Assembly: GCF_009829685.1 (NCBI RefSeq)
Contig: NZ_VWSD01000003.1
Location: 1-64,000 of the forward strand
DNA: 64,000 nt
Source: Cellulomonas citrea
GTDB lineage: Bacteria > Actinomycetota > Actinomycetes > Actinomycetales > Cellulomonadaceae
Direction: 5' to 3'
Position numbers and translations under genes: made by a program. Of this stretch, positions 50,580-58,088 are shown in pieces; the first letter of the stretch is position 1; each line of letters starts with the position of its first letter. The notes beneath the pieces are model-generated. The model did not search any database and was not told the DNA's origin. It saw only the letters and a list, made by a program, of their open reading frames with translations.

Positions 50580-51197
50580 GTGAGCACCACCGAGCGCGTC
50601 CTGCTGCGCGACCAGGCGACCGACCTGCTGCGCGACGCGATCGTCAGCGGACGCCTCGAGCCGGGTCAGGTCATCAAGGACACGCGCCTGGCGAGCGACC
50701 TCGGGCTGTCGGTCGCGCCGGTGCGCCAGGCCCTCGCGCGCCTGGTCGAGGAGGGGCTGGTCGAGTCCAAGCCGCAGAGCCGCACCAGGGTCACCCCCGT
50801 CACCCTCGCGGCCGTCCGCGATGCGCTCGCGGTGGTCGGCGCGATGCACCAGCTGGCCACCCGCGAGGGCGCTGCCCTGGCGACGAGCGCGGACATCGAG
50901 GCGATGAGGTCGGCGAACGCGCAGTTCAGAGCAGCGATCGAGGACGGGGACACGGACCGGGCGCTCGATGCGGACGACGCGCTGCACGCGGTGCTCGTCG
51001 CGCGGTACGGCAACCGGGCCGTGGCCTCGACCATCGACCGCTACACCCCGACGATCCGCCGGCTGGAGCGTCGGCGCTTCACCGCGGCCCAGGGCAGGAC
51101 CTCCGCGGCGGTGCACGACGAGCTCATCGAGGCCGTCGTCGACGGTCGGGTCGACGAGGCCGTGGCGATCACCGGCCGCATCTGGTCCGCGCTGTGA
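50580..51197 (+). CDS. GntR-family transcriptional regulator (FCD-like)
   Basis: A 205-residue regulator. The winged HTH lies at about 10-75 (RDAIVSGRLEPGQVIKDTRLASDLGLSVAPVRQALARLVEEGLVESKPQSRTRVTPV) and is followed by a short helical FCD-type effector domain (about 80-200) with DADDALHAVLVARYG near 125. It lies 96 bases upstream of the ACC deaminase gene on the same strand and probably controls it. The role matches the regulators commonly encoded beside acdS, although those are often Lrp-like. Confidence 0.9.
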   Translation: MSTTERVLLRDQATDLLRDAIVSGRLEPGQVIKDTRLASDLGLSVAPVRQALARLVEEGLVESKPQSRTRVTPVTLAAVRDALAVVGAMHQLATREGAALATSADIEAMRSANAQFRAAIEDGDTDRALDADDALHAVLVARYGNRAVASTIDRYTPTIRRLERRRFTAAQGRTSAAVHDELIEAVVDGRVDEAVAITGRIWSAL

Positions 51198-51293
51198 CGC
51201 CGGCCGCCCCGAACCACACGTCCTCCCTTCTCCCAGAGCCGCGGAACCACCCCATCGCCCTGCACTGACATCCCAGAGACGACAGGACATCCC

Positions 51294-52316
51294 ATGACTT
51301 CGCTCGCCGACTTCCCCCGCTACCCGCTGCTCTTCGGCCCCTCCCCCGTGCACCGGCTCGACCGGCTCACCGCGCAGCTCGGCGGCGCCGCGGTCTGGGC
51401 CAAGCGCGAGGACTGCAACTCCGGCATCGCGTTCGGCGGCAACAAGACCCGCAAGCTGGAGTACCTGGTGGCCGACGCCCTCGCGAAGGGGGCCGACACG
51501 CTCGTCTCGATCGGCGGGGTGCAGTCCAACCACACCCGCCAGGTGGCCGCGGTCGCCGCGCACGCGGGCCTGAAGTGCGTGCTGGTCCAGGAGTCGTGGG
51601 TGGACTGGCCCGACTCGATCTACGACAAGGTCGGCAACATCCTCATCTCACGGCTGGCCGGGGCGGACGTGCGGCTGGTCAAGGCCGGGTTCGGCATCGG
51701 GTTCAAGGAGTCCTGGGAGCAGGCGCTCGCCCAGATCGAGGCCGAGGGCGGCACGCCCTACGCGATCCCCGCCGGGGCCAGCGACCACCCACTCGGCGGG
51801 CTCGGGTTCGCCGGCTGGGCCGATGAGGTCGCGCAGCAGGAGGCCGAGCTCGGGGTGTTCTTCGACACCGTCGTCGTCTGCTCGGTGACCGGGTCCACCC
51901 AGGCCGGCATGGTCGCCGGGTTCGCCCGCGCGGAGGAGAACGGCGCCCGGCCCCGCCGGGTGCTCGGCATCGACGGCTCGGCCAAGCCCGCCCAGACCCG
52001 TGACCAGGTGCTGCGCATCGCCCAGGACACCGGCGCGAAGATCGGCCTGCGCCGCGAGCTCACCCTCGACGACGTCGAGCTGGACGAGCGGTTCCACGCC
52101 GGCACCTACGGCATCCCGGACGAGACCACGATCGCCGCGATCCGGCTGGCCGCCCGCACCGAGGGCATGATCACCGACCCGGTGTACGAGGGGAAGTCGA
52201 TGGCCGCGGTCATCGAGCTGGTGCGCAGCGGCGAGATCGCGGCCGACTCCACCGTGCTGTTCGCCCACCTCGGCGGGCAGCCGGCGATCAACGGCTACTC
52301 GGCCGTCCTGAGCTGA
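51294..52316 (+). CDS. acdS: 1-aminocyclopropane-1-carboxylate (ACC) deaminase
   Basis: A 340-residue PLP enzyme that opens ACC, the plant ethylene precursor, to 2-oxobutyrate and ammonia. The PLP lysine Lys51 is in [12 protein letters not shown] and Ser78 in [19 protein letters not shown], both at the positions reported for characterised AcdS enzymes. The Tyr-Glu pair that separates true ACC deaminases from D-cysteine desulfhydrases is present (Tyr298-Glu299 in [10 protein letters not shown]), as is the terminal [17 protein letters not shown]. The length is normal. It suggests a plant- or soil-associated lifestyle. It ends at a hairpin before the convergent glpD. Confidence 0.95.
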   Translation: MTSLADFPRYPLLFGPSPVHRLDRLTAQLGGAAVWAKREDCNSGIAFGGNKTRKLEYLVADALAKGADTLVSIGGVQSNHTRQVAAVAAHAGLKCVLVQESWVDWPDSIYDKVGNILISRLAGADVRLVKAGFGIGFKESWEQALAQIEAEGGTPYAIPAGASDHPLGGLGFAGWADEVAQQEAELGVFFDTVVVCSVTGSTQAGMVAGFARAEENGARPRRVLGIDGSAKPAQTRDQVLRIAQDTGAKIGLRRELTLDDVELDERFHAGTYGIPDETTIAAIRLAARTEGMITDPVYEGKSMAAVIELVRSGEIAADSTVLFAHLGGQPAINGYSAVLS

Positions 52317-52318
52317 GC

Positions 52319-52356
52319 TCGGACGGGGCTCCGACTGGTCGGGGCCCCGCCCGAGC
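52319..52356. terminator. Hairpin between acdS and the convergent glpD operon
   Basis: A 12-base arm at 52319-52330 (CTCGGACGGGGC) pairs with 52345-52356 with one mismatch, directly after the acdS stop. It could terminate both convergent transcripts. Confidence 0.6.
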
Positions 52357-52409
52357 GGCGCTGCGGACGGGCGGCCGGCATCGGGTGGCGGCGCCGCGCC
52401 AGGGCGGCC

Positions 52410-54077
52410 CTACCCGGCGGCCGGGGTCCGCACGTCGACCGGCAGCTCGGTGGCCGCGACGACGGCCGCGACCTCGTCGTCGACCCGGGCGTCGTCCCAG
52501 CCCAGCTCGGTGGCGGCCACCGCCGCGGCCCGGGCGAGCACGTCGTCGGACGGACGCCCCAGGGTGCCCAGACCGGTGCGGCGCAGGAAGACGTCCACCA
52601 GGTGCGGGGCCATCTCGTGCCGCACGGCCCACAGCACCTGGGCGAGCACCTCGCCGTCCTCGTCCAGCGGGTCGGCGAGCGCCGGGTCGGTCGCGGCCAG
52701 CGCGAGCAGGGCGGGTGCATCGGTGCCGTAGTGCCGCACCAGGTGCTCGACGGTGCGCGGGTCGACGTGCGGGTGCTGGGTGACCATCGCCCGCACGTGC
52801 GGCTCCAGCCGCGGGATGGCGCAGGCGTCGAGGTAGGTGCGGGCCGAGGCGCTGGCCCGCACCGGGGTGCGCAGCTTGCGGCTCAGCAGGTCGACGGTGT
52901 GCTGGGCGAAGGCCCGGCTCGTCGTGTACTTGCCGCCGGCCACCGTGACGAGGCCCTCCAGCCCGTCGTGCGCGTGGTCGACGGTCTCGCTGGCCCGTGA
53001 CGCGCCGTAGGTGTCAGCCCCGGCGGTCTCGGTGAGCGGGCGCAGACCGCCCCAGGCGTACTGCACATCAGCCAGCGTGAGCGGCTGCGGCAGGTGCGCG
53101 ATGCGGTTGATGACGTCGAGGAAGTCGGTGATCGAGCGCTGCGTGAGCCGCCAGTCGTCGACGGCGCCGTGGTAGGGCGTCTCGGTGGGGCCGATCATCG
53201 AGTGCCCGCGCCACGGGGCGAAGCTGAAGTGCCCGTGCTTGCCGTAGAACAGCGTCATCTGCGGCGTGAGCTGGCGGGTGAGCAGGTAGATGCCCTCCGA
53301 GCGCACCTGCGGTTCCGGTCCGGCGACCCCGGCCGTGGCGGCGGAGGCGGACAGCAGGTCGTGCACCCAGGGGCCCGCAGCGTTGACCACGACGCGGGCG
53401 CGCACGGTGTGCTCGGTCCCGGTGAGCAGATCGTGCACCCGGGCGCCGACGACGGCTGCGCCCTCCACCAGCAGCTCGCTGACCTGCGCGTACGTCGCGA
53501 CGTGGGCGCCGTGCGCGACGGCCGAGCGCAGGAAGGCCAGGGTGAGCCGTTCCGGGTCGGGCATGATCGCGTCGTGGTAGAGCAGCGCCTCGCTCACCTC
53601 GGGCACGGAGCGACGGGCGGCCTCAGCGCCCCGGATGTGCCGGTGCCGGGGCAGCGTCTTGTCCGGGTCCCAGGGCTTGCGCCAGCTGGTGGCGAGCACG
53701 TCGTACGCGGTGAGGCCGAGCCGTTCCACGAGCCCGGTGTTGGGCAGCACCGTCGGGCACGGGTAGACGTACGGCGGGGCGATGTCGGCCATGATGCGCC
53801 GTTCGGCGAGCGACTCGTAGACCAGGCCCACCTCGAGCTTCTTGAGGTAGCGCAGCCCGCCGTGGATGAGCTTGCCGGTGGCCGCCGAGGTCGCGGCGCC
53901 GACGTCGCCCTTGTCGAGCACCGCGACGCTCAGCCCGCGCGAGGCAGCCTCGTACGCCACGGCCGAACCGGTGATGCCGGCCCCCACGACGAGCACGTCG
54001 AGGCCGGGCCCGTCGACCCCGCGCCCGTCGACCGCAGGCAGCTCGTCGAGCACGGCCCGGCGCATCGTCGTCGTCAT
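52410..54077 (-). CDS. glpD: FAD-dependent glycerol-3-phosphate dehydrogenase
   Basis: A 555-residue membrane-associated flavoenzyme that oxidises glycerol-3-phosphate to dihydroxyacetone phosphate. The FAD motif VLVVGAGITGSAVAYEAASRG (near 28-48) and the family signature KLIHGGLRYLKKLEVGLVYESLAERR (near 70-95) are present, VTVAGGKYTTSRAFA occurs near 388, and a GlpD C-terminal helical domain closes the protein. The start ATG overlaps the kinase stop by one base. It is the third gene of the aldolase-kinase-GlpD operon, linking that pathway to triose phosphate. glpF and glpK are absent here. Confidence 0.93.
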   Translation of the reverse strand: MTTTMRRAVLDELPAVDGRGVDGPGLDVLVVGAGITGSAVAYEAASRGLSVAVLDKGDVGAATSAATGKLIHGGLRYLKKLEVGLVYESLAERRIMADIAPPYVYPCPTVLPNTGLVERLGLTAYDVLATSWRKPWDPDKTLPRHRHIRGAEAARRSVPEVSEALLYHDAIMPDPERLTLAFLRSAVAHGAHVATYAQVSELLVEGAAVVGARVHDLLTGTEHTVRARVVVNAAGPWVHDLLSASAATAGVAGPEPQVRSEGIYLLTRQLTPQMTLFYGKHGHFSFAPWRGHSMIGPTETPYHGAVDDWRLTQRSITDFLDVINRIAHLPQPLTLADVQYAWGGLRPLTETAGADTYGASRASETVDHAHDGLEGLVTVAGGKYTTSRAFAQHTVDLLSRKLRTPVRASASARTYLDACAIPRLEPHVRAMVTQHPHVDPRTVEHLVRHYGTDAPALLALAATDPALADPLDEDGEVLAQVLWAVRHEMAPHLVDVFLRRTGLGTLGRPSDDVLARAAAVAATELGWDDARVDDEVAAVVAATELPVDVRTPAAG

Positions 54078-54910
54078 CAGCTCGCTCCGATCAGCTCACG
54101 CACCTGGGCGGCGAACCGCTCCTGCTCGCTGGCGATCTGCCAGGTGCCCATCCGCAGCACCAGGACGGCCAGGCGCCAGCGCTCGACCTCCTGGGGGTCC
54201 ATGCCGGAACGCTGCAGGTACTCCGCCAGGTAGGCGGCGGCCAGGGCGCGCCGGACGGTGTCGTAGAGCAGCTGCTTGAGCCGCGGGGTGCCGGGCCACA
54301 GCTCGGCGTCGCGCAGCAGCAGCATGGTGGAGGCGACGTCGCACGCGGCGGCCCCGCGCATCGAGGTCTGCCAGTCGATGACGGCCCAGCCGGCACCCTG
54401 CGCGAACACGTTCTGGGTGTGGAAGTCCATGTGCAGCAGCACGTCGCCGTCGGGCAGCGCCCGCAGCAGGTCGGCGGTGCGGGCCCGGCCGTCGGTGCCG
54501 AGGAAGTCGAAGACGGGCCTGTCGAGCAGCCCGACGGCGACCTCGCGGACGTCGTCGTGGGCGTCGGTGCGGCAGCGGTGCACGCGCACGTGCTCGCGGG
54601 CGAGGACCCGGCCGGCCTCGCGCAGCTTGAGGATGTTGCGCTCGGCGAGGGAGTTGAGCGAGCCGCCGCTGGCCGCGTCGAAGACGAGGCCGTGCCGCCC
54701 CTCGATCTCCACCTGCCCGTGGCAGACGATGGGGGTGGCGCCCAGGGCGACGGCCTCGTCGCAGTTGGCGCGTTCGGTGGCGACCTCGGCCAGCGGGACG
54801 CCGGCGGCGTAGAGCTTGAGCACCCGGGCGTCGGGCAGACCGTAGATCTGGGCGGTGCGGCCCAGGGCGATCGGGGCGCCGAGCGCCTCGACGGTCTCGG
54901 GGACGTTCAT
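54077..54910 (-). CDS. APH-family (aminoglycoside-phosphotransferase-like) small-molecule kinase
   Basis: A 277-residue kinase of the APH/choline-kinase/methylthioribose-kinase fold. A glycine-poor N-lobe has VLKLYAAG (ATP lysine). The catalytic loop is LLHMDFHTQNVFAQG (Asp near 171, H-x-D-x-x-x-x-N), and the metal Asp is in WAVIDWQTSMRG near 190. Given the class II aldolase upstream (ATGA overlap) and GlpD downstream, it most likely phosphorylates a sugar or polyol that the aldolase then splits. A drug-resistance role is less likely from context. Confidence 0.85.
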   Translation of the reverse strand: MNVPETVEALGAPIALGRTAQIYGLPDARVLKLYAAGVPLAEVATERANCDEAVALGATPIVCHGQVEIEGRHGLVFDAASGGSLNSLAERNILKLREAGRVLAREHVRVHRCRTDAHDDVREVAVGLLDRPVFDFLGTDGRARTADLLRALPDGDVLLHMDFHTQNVFAQGAGWAVIDWQTSMRGAAACDVASTMLLLRDAELWPGTPRLKQLLYDTVRRALAAAYLAEYLQRSGMDPQEVERWRLAVLVLRMGTWQIASEQERFAAQVRELIGAS

Positions 54911-55575
54911 GCCTGGGCCGCCTTGTGGGTGCGGCCGTAGCCGCGCGCGGTGGCGGCGACGACGACGGCCTGCTGGTCGGCGGGGGTCAGCGGCCGGGGC
55001 TCGCCGACGCCGCGGGCCCGGGCGTACAGCGCGCACACCCACTCCAGCAGCACGGCGTTCTGCACGGCGGCGGACAGGTCCGATCCGGTGGTCACCGTCC
55101 CATGGTTGGCCAGGAGCACCGCCTGCCGCCCGGTGAGCGCGGCGTCGACGGAGGCGGCGAGCTCGGGGCTGCCGAACACCGCGAACGGGACGACGGGCAC
55201 CGCTCCCCCGAGCACGAGCTGCTGGTAGTGCACGCACGGCAGCTCGTCGAGCACGAGCGAGAGCGCGGTGCCCCACGGGGCGTGCGTGTGCACGACAGCC
55301 CCGGCTGGGTGGTGGGCGAGCACGCCGAGGTGCAGGTCGACCTCCGAGGTGGGGGCGAGCTCGCCCTCGACGACGGTGCCGGACGCGTCGACCACGCTGA
55401 TGTCGTCCGGGGTGGCCTGGGCGAGCACCAGCCCGGTGGCGGTGACGGCGACGAGGTCGCCCACCCGCATCGAGAGGTTGCCGGCGGTGCCGATGAACAG
55501 GCCCTGCTCGGCGAGCTGCCGGCAGGCGGCGGCCACGGACGTGCGGGCCGCGAGGATGTCGCTTCGTTGCGCCAT
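54907..55575 (-). CDS. Class II aldolase/adducin-family protein (fuculose-phosphate-aldolase-like)
   Basis: A 222-residue zinc aldolase of the FucA/AraD fold. GTAGNLSMRVGD near 27-38 (phosphate site), the catalytic acid in APTSEVDLHLG near 75, zinc histidines in VVHTHAPWG near 95 and ANHGTVTTG near 155 are all present. The family retro-aldolises ketose-1-phosphates to DHAP plus an aldehyde (or epimerises pentulose-5-phosphates). The chosen ATG is at 55575. It is the first gene of the operon, divergent from the TetR regulator, with a palindrome between them. Confidence 0.9.
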   Translation of the reverse strand: MAQRSDILAARTSVAAACRQLAEQGLFIGTAGNLSMRVGDLVAVTATGLVLAQATPDDISVVDASGTVVEGELAPTSEVDLHLGVLAHHPAGAVVHTHAPWGTALSLVLDELPCVHYQQLVLGGAVPVVPFAVFGSPELAASVDAALTGRQAVLLANHGTVTTGSDLSAAVQNAVLLEWVCALYARARGVGEPRPLTPADQQAVVVAATARGYGRTHKAAQA

Positions 55576-55584
55576 ACTCGGATT

Positions 55585-55606
55585 CTCGGGTCGAACCAAA
55601 CCCGAG
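55585..55606. promoter_or_regulatory. Candidate TetR operator between the aldolase operon and the TetR gene
   Basis: A perfect inverted repeat CTCGGGT (55585-55591) / ACCCGAG (55600-55606) with an 8-base centre. A further ACTCGG copy at 55576-55581 lies next to the aldolase start. It is placed in the 68-base divergent gap, where a repressor could close both promoters. Confidence 0.6.
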
Positions 55607-55643
55607 TCAAGTCTGATTTTTGGGTGGTCTCGAGGGAGAGCCG

Positions 55644-56237
55644 ATGAACCTGGACGGTGTGCGCCTGCGTCGCTCCCCCACCCAGACCCGCTCCCGCGAC
55701 AAGGTGGAACGCGCCCTCGCCGCCGCCGAACGTGTGCTCGACCGCGACGGCGCCGACGCCCTCACCATCACCGCCGTGGCCGCCGAGGCCGACCTGCCCG
55801 TCGGCACCCTGCACCAGTACCTGCCCGACCGCGAGGCCATCACCGCGGCCCTCGCCGACCTCTACCACGCCCGGTTGGAGACGGCGCTCGACGAGGTGCT
55901 GGCCGCCGATCGGGCCGGGTCGCTGGATGATCCGGTGGCCACGACGGTGAATGCGATGTGCGAGGTGTTCCGGGCCACGTCCGGGGTGCGGGCGCTGCGC
56001 GGTGGGCAGCGAGACGAGGCGTCCGCGGAGCACCGGCAGCGGATGACGACGAAGGTCGGTGAGTTGCTGGGGGCTGATGGGCGCGCCGCGCCGGAGGCGG
56101 TGGCGCGGACCGTGTTCGTCGCGGTGGACGCGTTGCTGCGGGATGCATTCGCGGTTCACGCCGACGGGGATGCGGAGCTGATCGAGCAGACGGTGGTGCT
56201 GGTGCGGGGGTATGTGGTGGGGGCGCGACGGGGCTGA
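55644..56237 (+). CDS. TetR-family transcriptional regulator
   Basis: A 197-residue regulator. The N-terminal TetR HTH lies at about 15-65 (TQTRSRDKVERALAAAERVLDRDGADALTITAVAAEADLPVGTLHQYLPDREAI), and the C-terminal ligand domain is less conserved. The ATG at 55644 follows GAGGGAG; an in-frame ATG at 55620 lacks a ribosome site. It is divergent from the aldolase-kinase-GlpD operon and presumably represses it until a sugar or phosphosugar binds. Confidence 0.9.
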   Translation: MNLDGVRLRRSPTQTRSRDKVERALAAAERVLDRDGADALTITAVAAEADLPVGTLHQYLPDREAITAALADLYHARLETALDEVLAADRAGSLDDPVATTVNAMCEVFRATSGVRALRGGQRDEASAEHRQRMTTKVGELLGADGRAAPEAVARTVFVAVDALLRDAFAVHADGDAELIEQTVVLVRGYVVGARRG

Positions 56238-56294
56238 GGCGGCCCCTGGACCTCCGGTGCGCTCCGCACACCTGACTGCCGCGAACCTGCGGAC

Positions 56295-56307
56295 TACGAT
56301 CGATCGT
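56295..56307 (+). promoter_or_regulatory. Promoter -10 with palindrome ahead of the putative toxin-antitoxin genes
   Basis: TACGAT (56295-56300) overlaps the perfect 12-bp palindrome ACGATCGATCGT (56296-56307), 29 bases before the small gene. A palindrome on the -10 fits autorepression as in toxin-antitoxin operons. Confidence 0.45.
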
Positions 56308-56336
56308 GGCAACCCAGACCGGTCGGAGGTGGAGCA

Positions 56337-56495
56337 ATGGCACGCCGCGTCGTCGAACCGAGTGCAGTGAAGCGCTCCGCCGCCAAGTCCGCCCAGGTCT
56401 CGGCGAAGCTGGAGCGCCGAGTCGTGCCGGACGGCTTCGTCAGGTCCGCGACGTCTGACCAGTACGTGACCGCGAAGACCCGCCGCCCTGCGTGA
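56337..56495 (+). CDS. Small basic protein, putative antitoxin of the Fic partner
   Basis: A 52-residue, strongly basic protein (MARRVVEPSAVKRSAAKSAQ at the start, TAKTRRPA at the end), too short to be called by length alone. It is supported by a ribosome site (GGAGGTGGAG), an ATG at 56337 and a GTGA overlap with the Fic start. Small proteins at this position are antitoxins in Fic toxin-antitoxin pairs. A S-A-K-L-E run (residues 22-26) partly resembles the S/T-x-x-x-E-G/N inhibitory helix but lacks the final G/N. Function is therefore inferred from position only. Confidence 0.6.
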   Translation: MARRVVEPSAVKRSAAKSAQVSAKLERRVVPDGFVRSATSDQYVTAKTRRPA

Positions 56496-57124
56496 GCGGT
56501 CCGACCCCCGGGTACGGCGAGACCCCGCTCCCGCACGACGAGCTCACGGCTCTGATACCGGACGCGCGGGCGGTGCTCCCAGACCCGCCGACGAAGCTGG
56601 ACGTCTACGACCTCGAACAGGCCTTCGAGACCCGTGTGCGAGAGACCCTCTCGGTGGCGGTCCTGGGTGACGAGATCTCGCTGGACGATCTGCTGACGGA
56701 CCACTTCCTCCGCGACCTGCACCGGCAGATGTACGGCGCGATCTGGGCCTGGGCAGGCCGGCAACGAAAGCTCGAGACCAACATCGGCGTGGCGCCCGAA
56801 CAGATCGCGATGGAAACTCGGGCGTCATTCGACACTCTTCGGTACCGCTGGGAGAACACGGACGACTGGACAGCGGCACAGCTCGGGATCGCTGCGCACG
56901 CTGACCTCGTCCGCATCCACCCATTCGTCGACGGCAACGGACGCTCGACACGACTGCTCGCTGATCTGGTCTTTCTCGCGGCGCAAGACGCGGCCGAGCC
57001 ACCTGCGGTCTACGACTGGGACGTCGACAAGCAGCTCTACGTCGAAGCGCTGCGGCGCTACGACCGGCATCGCGACCCGACCGAGCTCGCCGCACTGATC
57101 GGGACACGGCTCATCGAGGAGTAG
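56492..57124 (+). CDS. Fic-domain protein (AMP-transferase-like toxin)
   Basis: A 210-residue Fic/DOC-fold protein. The active-site loop HPFVDGNGRSTRLLADLVF (His143, metal Asp147, the anion-binding G-N-G-R) is intact, and the upstream helix/flap region reads LHRQMYGAIWAWAGRQRKLETNIGV. Fic enzymes transfer AMP (or other nucleotide parts) to hydroxyl side chains of target proteins. No inhibitory S/T-x-x-x-E-G/N helix is obvious inside the protein, so control probably comes from the 52-residue partner encoded immediately upstream. It resembles the chromosomal mobile-mystery-protein-B type. GC is lower than in the flanking genes. Confidence 0.88.
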   Translation: MSGPTPGYGETPLPHDELTALIPDARAVLPDPPTKLDVYDLEQAFETRVRETLSVAVLGDEISLDDLLTDHFLRDLHRQMYGAIWAWAGRQRKLETNIGVAPEQIAMETRASFDTLRYRWENTDDWTAAQLGIAAHADLVRIHPFVDGNGRSTRLLADLVFLAAQDAAEPPAVYDWDVDKQLYVEALRRYDRHRDPTELAALIGTRLIEE

Positions 57125-57290
57125 TCGAGCCGCGACCGTGCCCATCCAGGTGACGGTGTCCCAAGGGCGTCGACCTGGCCAACGGGACGACACGGGTCGC
57201 CAACCCGACAAGCTCTCGATTCACCCCGCGGCACCTCGTGCAGTCAGGGCATTGTCGAGAAGGCACCAAGCCGAGCTGACCATCCGGCGG

Positions 57291-57296
57291 TATGAT
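57291..57296 (+). promoter_or_regulatory. -10 element of the DTSK-repeat gene (leaderless)
   Basis: TATGAT is near-consensus and ends six bases before the ATG at 57303, so transcription probably begins at the start codon. Confidence 0.5.
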
Positions 57297-57302
57297 CGAC
57301 GG

Positions 57303-58088
57303 ATGGCTGACAATGGAATTCCTGGAATGGACGGTGACGTGCCGAAGGAGTCCACTCAGAGTTCGAGCGAGGCTAGAGGCGACCGCGATCCCACCGATCC
57401 GGAGTCGCTCCAAATCTCGCTCGCCTCGTTCGACACGTCGAAGATGTTCGCGACTGCGTTTTCCGGGGTTGACACGTCGAAGATGTTCCGAGAGTCGCTT
57501 GCATCGTTCGACACGTCGAAGGTGTTCCGGGACTCGTTCGACACGTCGAAGATGTTCGCGACTGCGTATTCCGGGCTTGACACCTCGAAGGTGTTCCGGG
57601 ACTCGTTCGACACGTCGAAGATGTTCGCGACTGCGTATTCCGGGCTTGACACGTCGAAGTTCTTCCGAGAGTCGCTTGCATCGTTCGACACGTCGAAGAT
57701 GTTCCGAGAATCGTTCTCTGCGGCCGACTTCAGCAGGGGGCTGCTCGAGGGGATTTCGCAGGTTCAGAGTACGAGGTATCCGCGACCGAGAGTTGAGGTG
57801 GCGGAGGCGTTCAGTGATCTCGTCGATGCTCTTGACATTTCGAAGAGACCGAGCGAGACGCTTGCCGAGTTGGAAACGTTAGCGGAGGAGGTTTGCCAGG
57901 GCGAGAGAGATATCACGGAGGACGACAGGATTGCCATCGGCGCCTTCGCGGCAGCTTTGACAGTCTTGCTGCTCACATACTTCTACATTGCATATCCGGA
58001 TCTCACGGAGTTCGTTCTGAGCGAGGTGACATTTGTTCAGATTGCGTCACTTCTTGCAGTCCGAGTCTATAGGCGTCTTGGCAAGTGA
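57303..58088 (+). CDS. DTSK-repeat membrane protein of unknown function
   Basis: A 261-residue protein I do not recognise. Residues 43-134 carry eight copies of (F/V/L)-D-T-S-K-x-F, starting at 43, 56, 69, 79, 92, 102, 115 and 128. They are arranged as three 23-residue units (FDTSKMFATAYSGLDTSK-type) and two 10-residue half units (FDTSK-x-F-R-x-S). A ninth, degenerate LDISK lies near 180. The C-terminus has one or two membrane helices (about 215-255, IGAFAAALTVLLLTYFYIAYP, then VTFVQIASLLAV). The N-terminus is acidic with no signal peptide. Base composition and codons (ATA, TTG, CAT, AGA) differ from the neighbours, suggesting transfer. It lies next to the Fic module. Confidence 0.8.
   Translation: MADNGIPGMDGDVPKESTQSSSEARGDRDPTDPESLQISLASFDTSKMFATAFSGVDTSKMFRESLASFDTSKVFRDSFDTSKMFATAYSGLDTSKVFRDSFDTSKMFATAYSGLDTSKFFRESLASFDTSKMFRESFSAADFSRGLLEGISQVQSTRYPRPRVEVAEAFSDLVDALDISKRPSETLAELETLAEEVCQGERDITEDDRIAIGAFAAALTVLLLTYFYIAYPDLTEFVLSEVTFVQIASLLAVRVYRRLGK
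57429..57713 (+). repeat. In-gene tandem repeats (69-base units and 30-base half units)
   Basis: Near-identical 69-base units at 57429-57497, 57537-57605 and 57606-57674, plus 30-base half units near 57507-57536 and 57684-57713, encode the DTSK repeats. The copies at 57537 and 57606 are adjacent and almost identical in DNA, indicating recent duplication. Confidence 0.85.

Noticed and set aside
54077-54910. Aminoglycoside resistance kinase
   Set aside because: The fold is APH-like, but co-translation with an aldolase and GlpD points to sugar phosphorylation.
57125-57302. A tRNA-like stretch between Fic and the DTSK gene
   Set aside because: No cloverleaf with a proper T-loop (GTTCGA-type) and acceptor stem could be formed.
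57429-57713. Possible CRISPR array or pentapeptide-repeat protein
   Set aside because: The repeats are in-frame protein repeats without spacers. The pattern is not the A-(D/N)-L-x-x of pentapeptide repeats.
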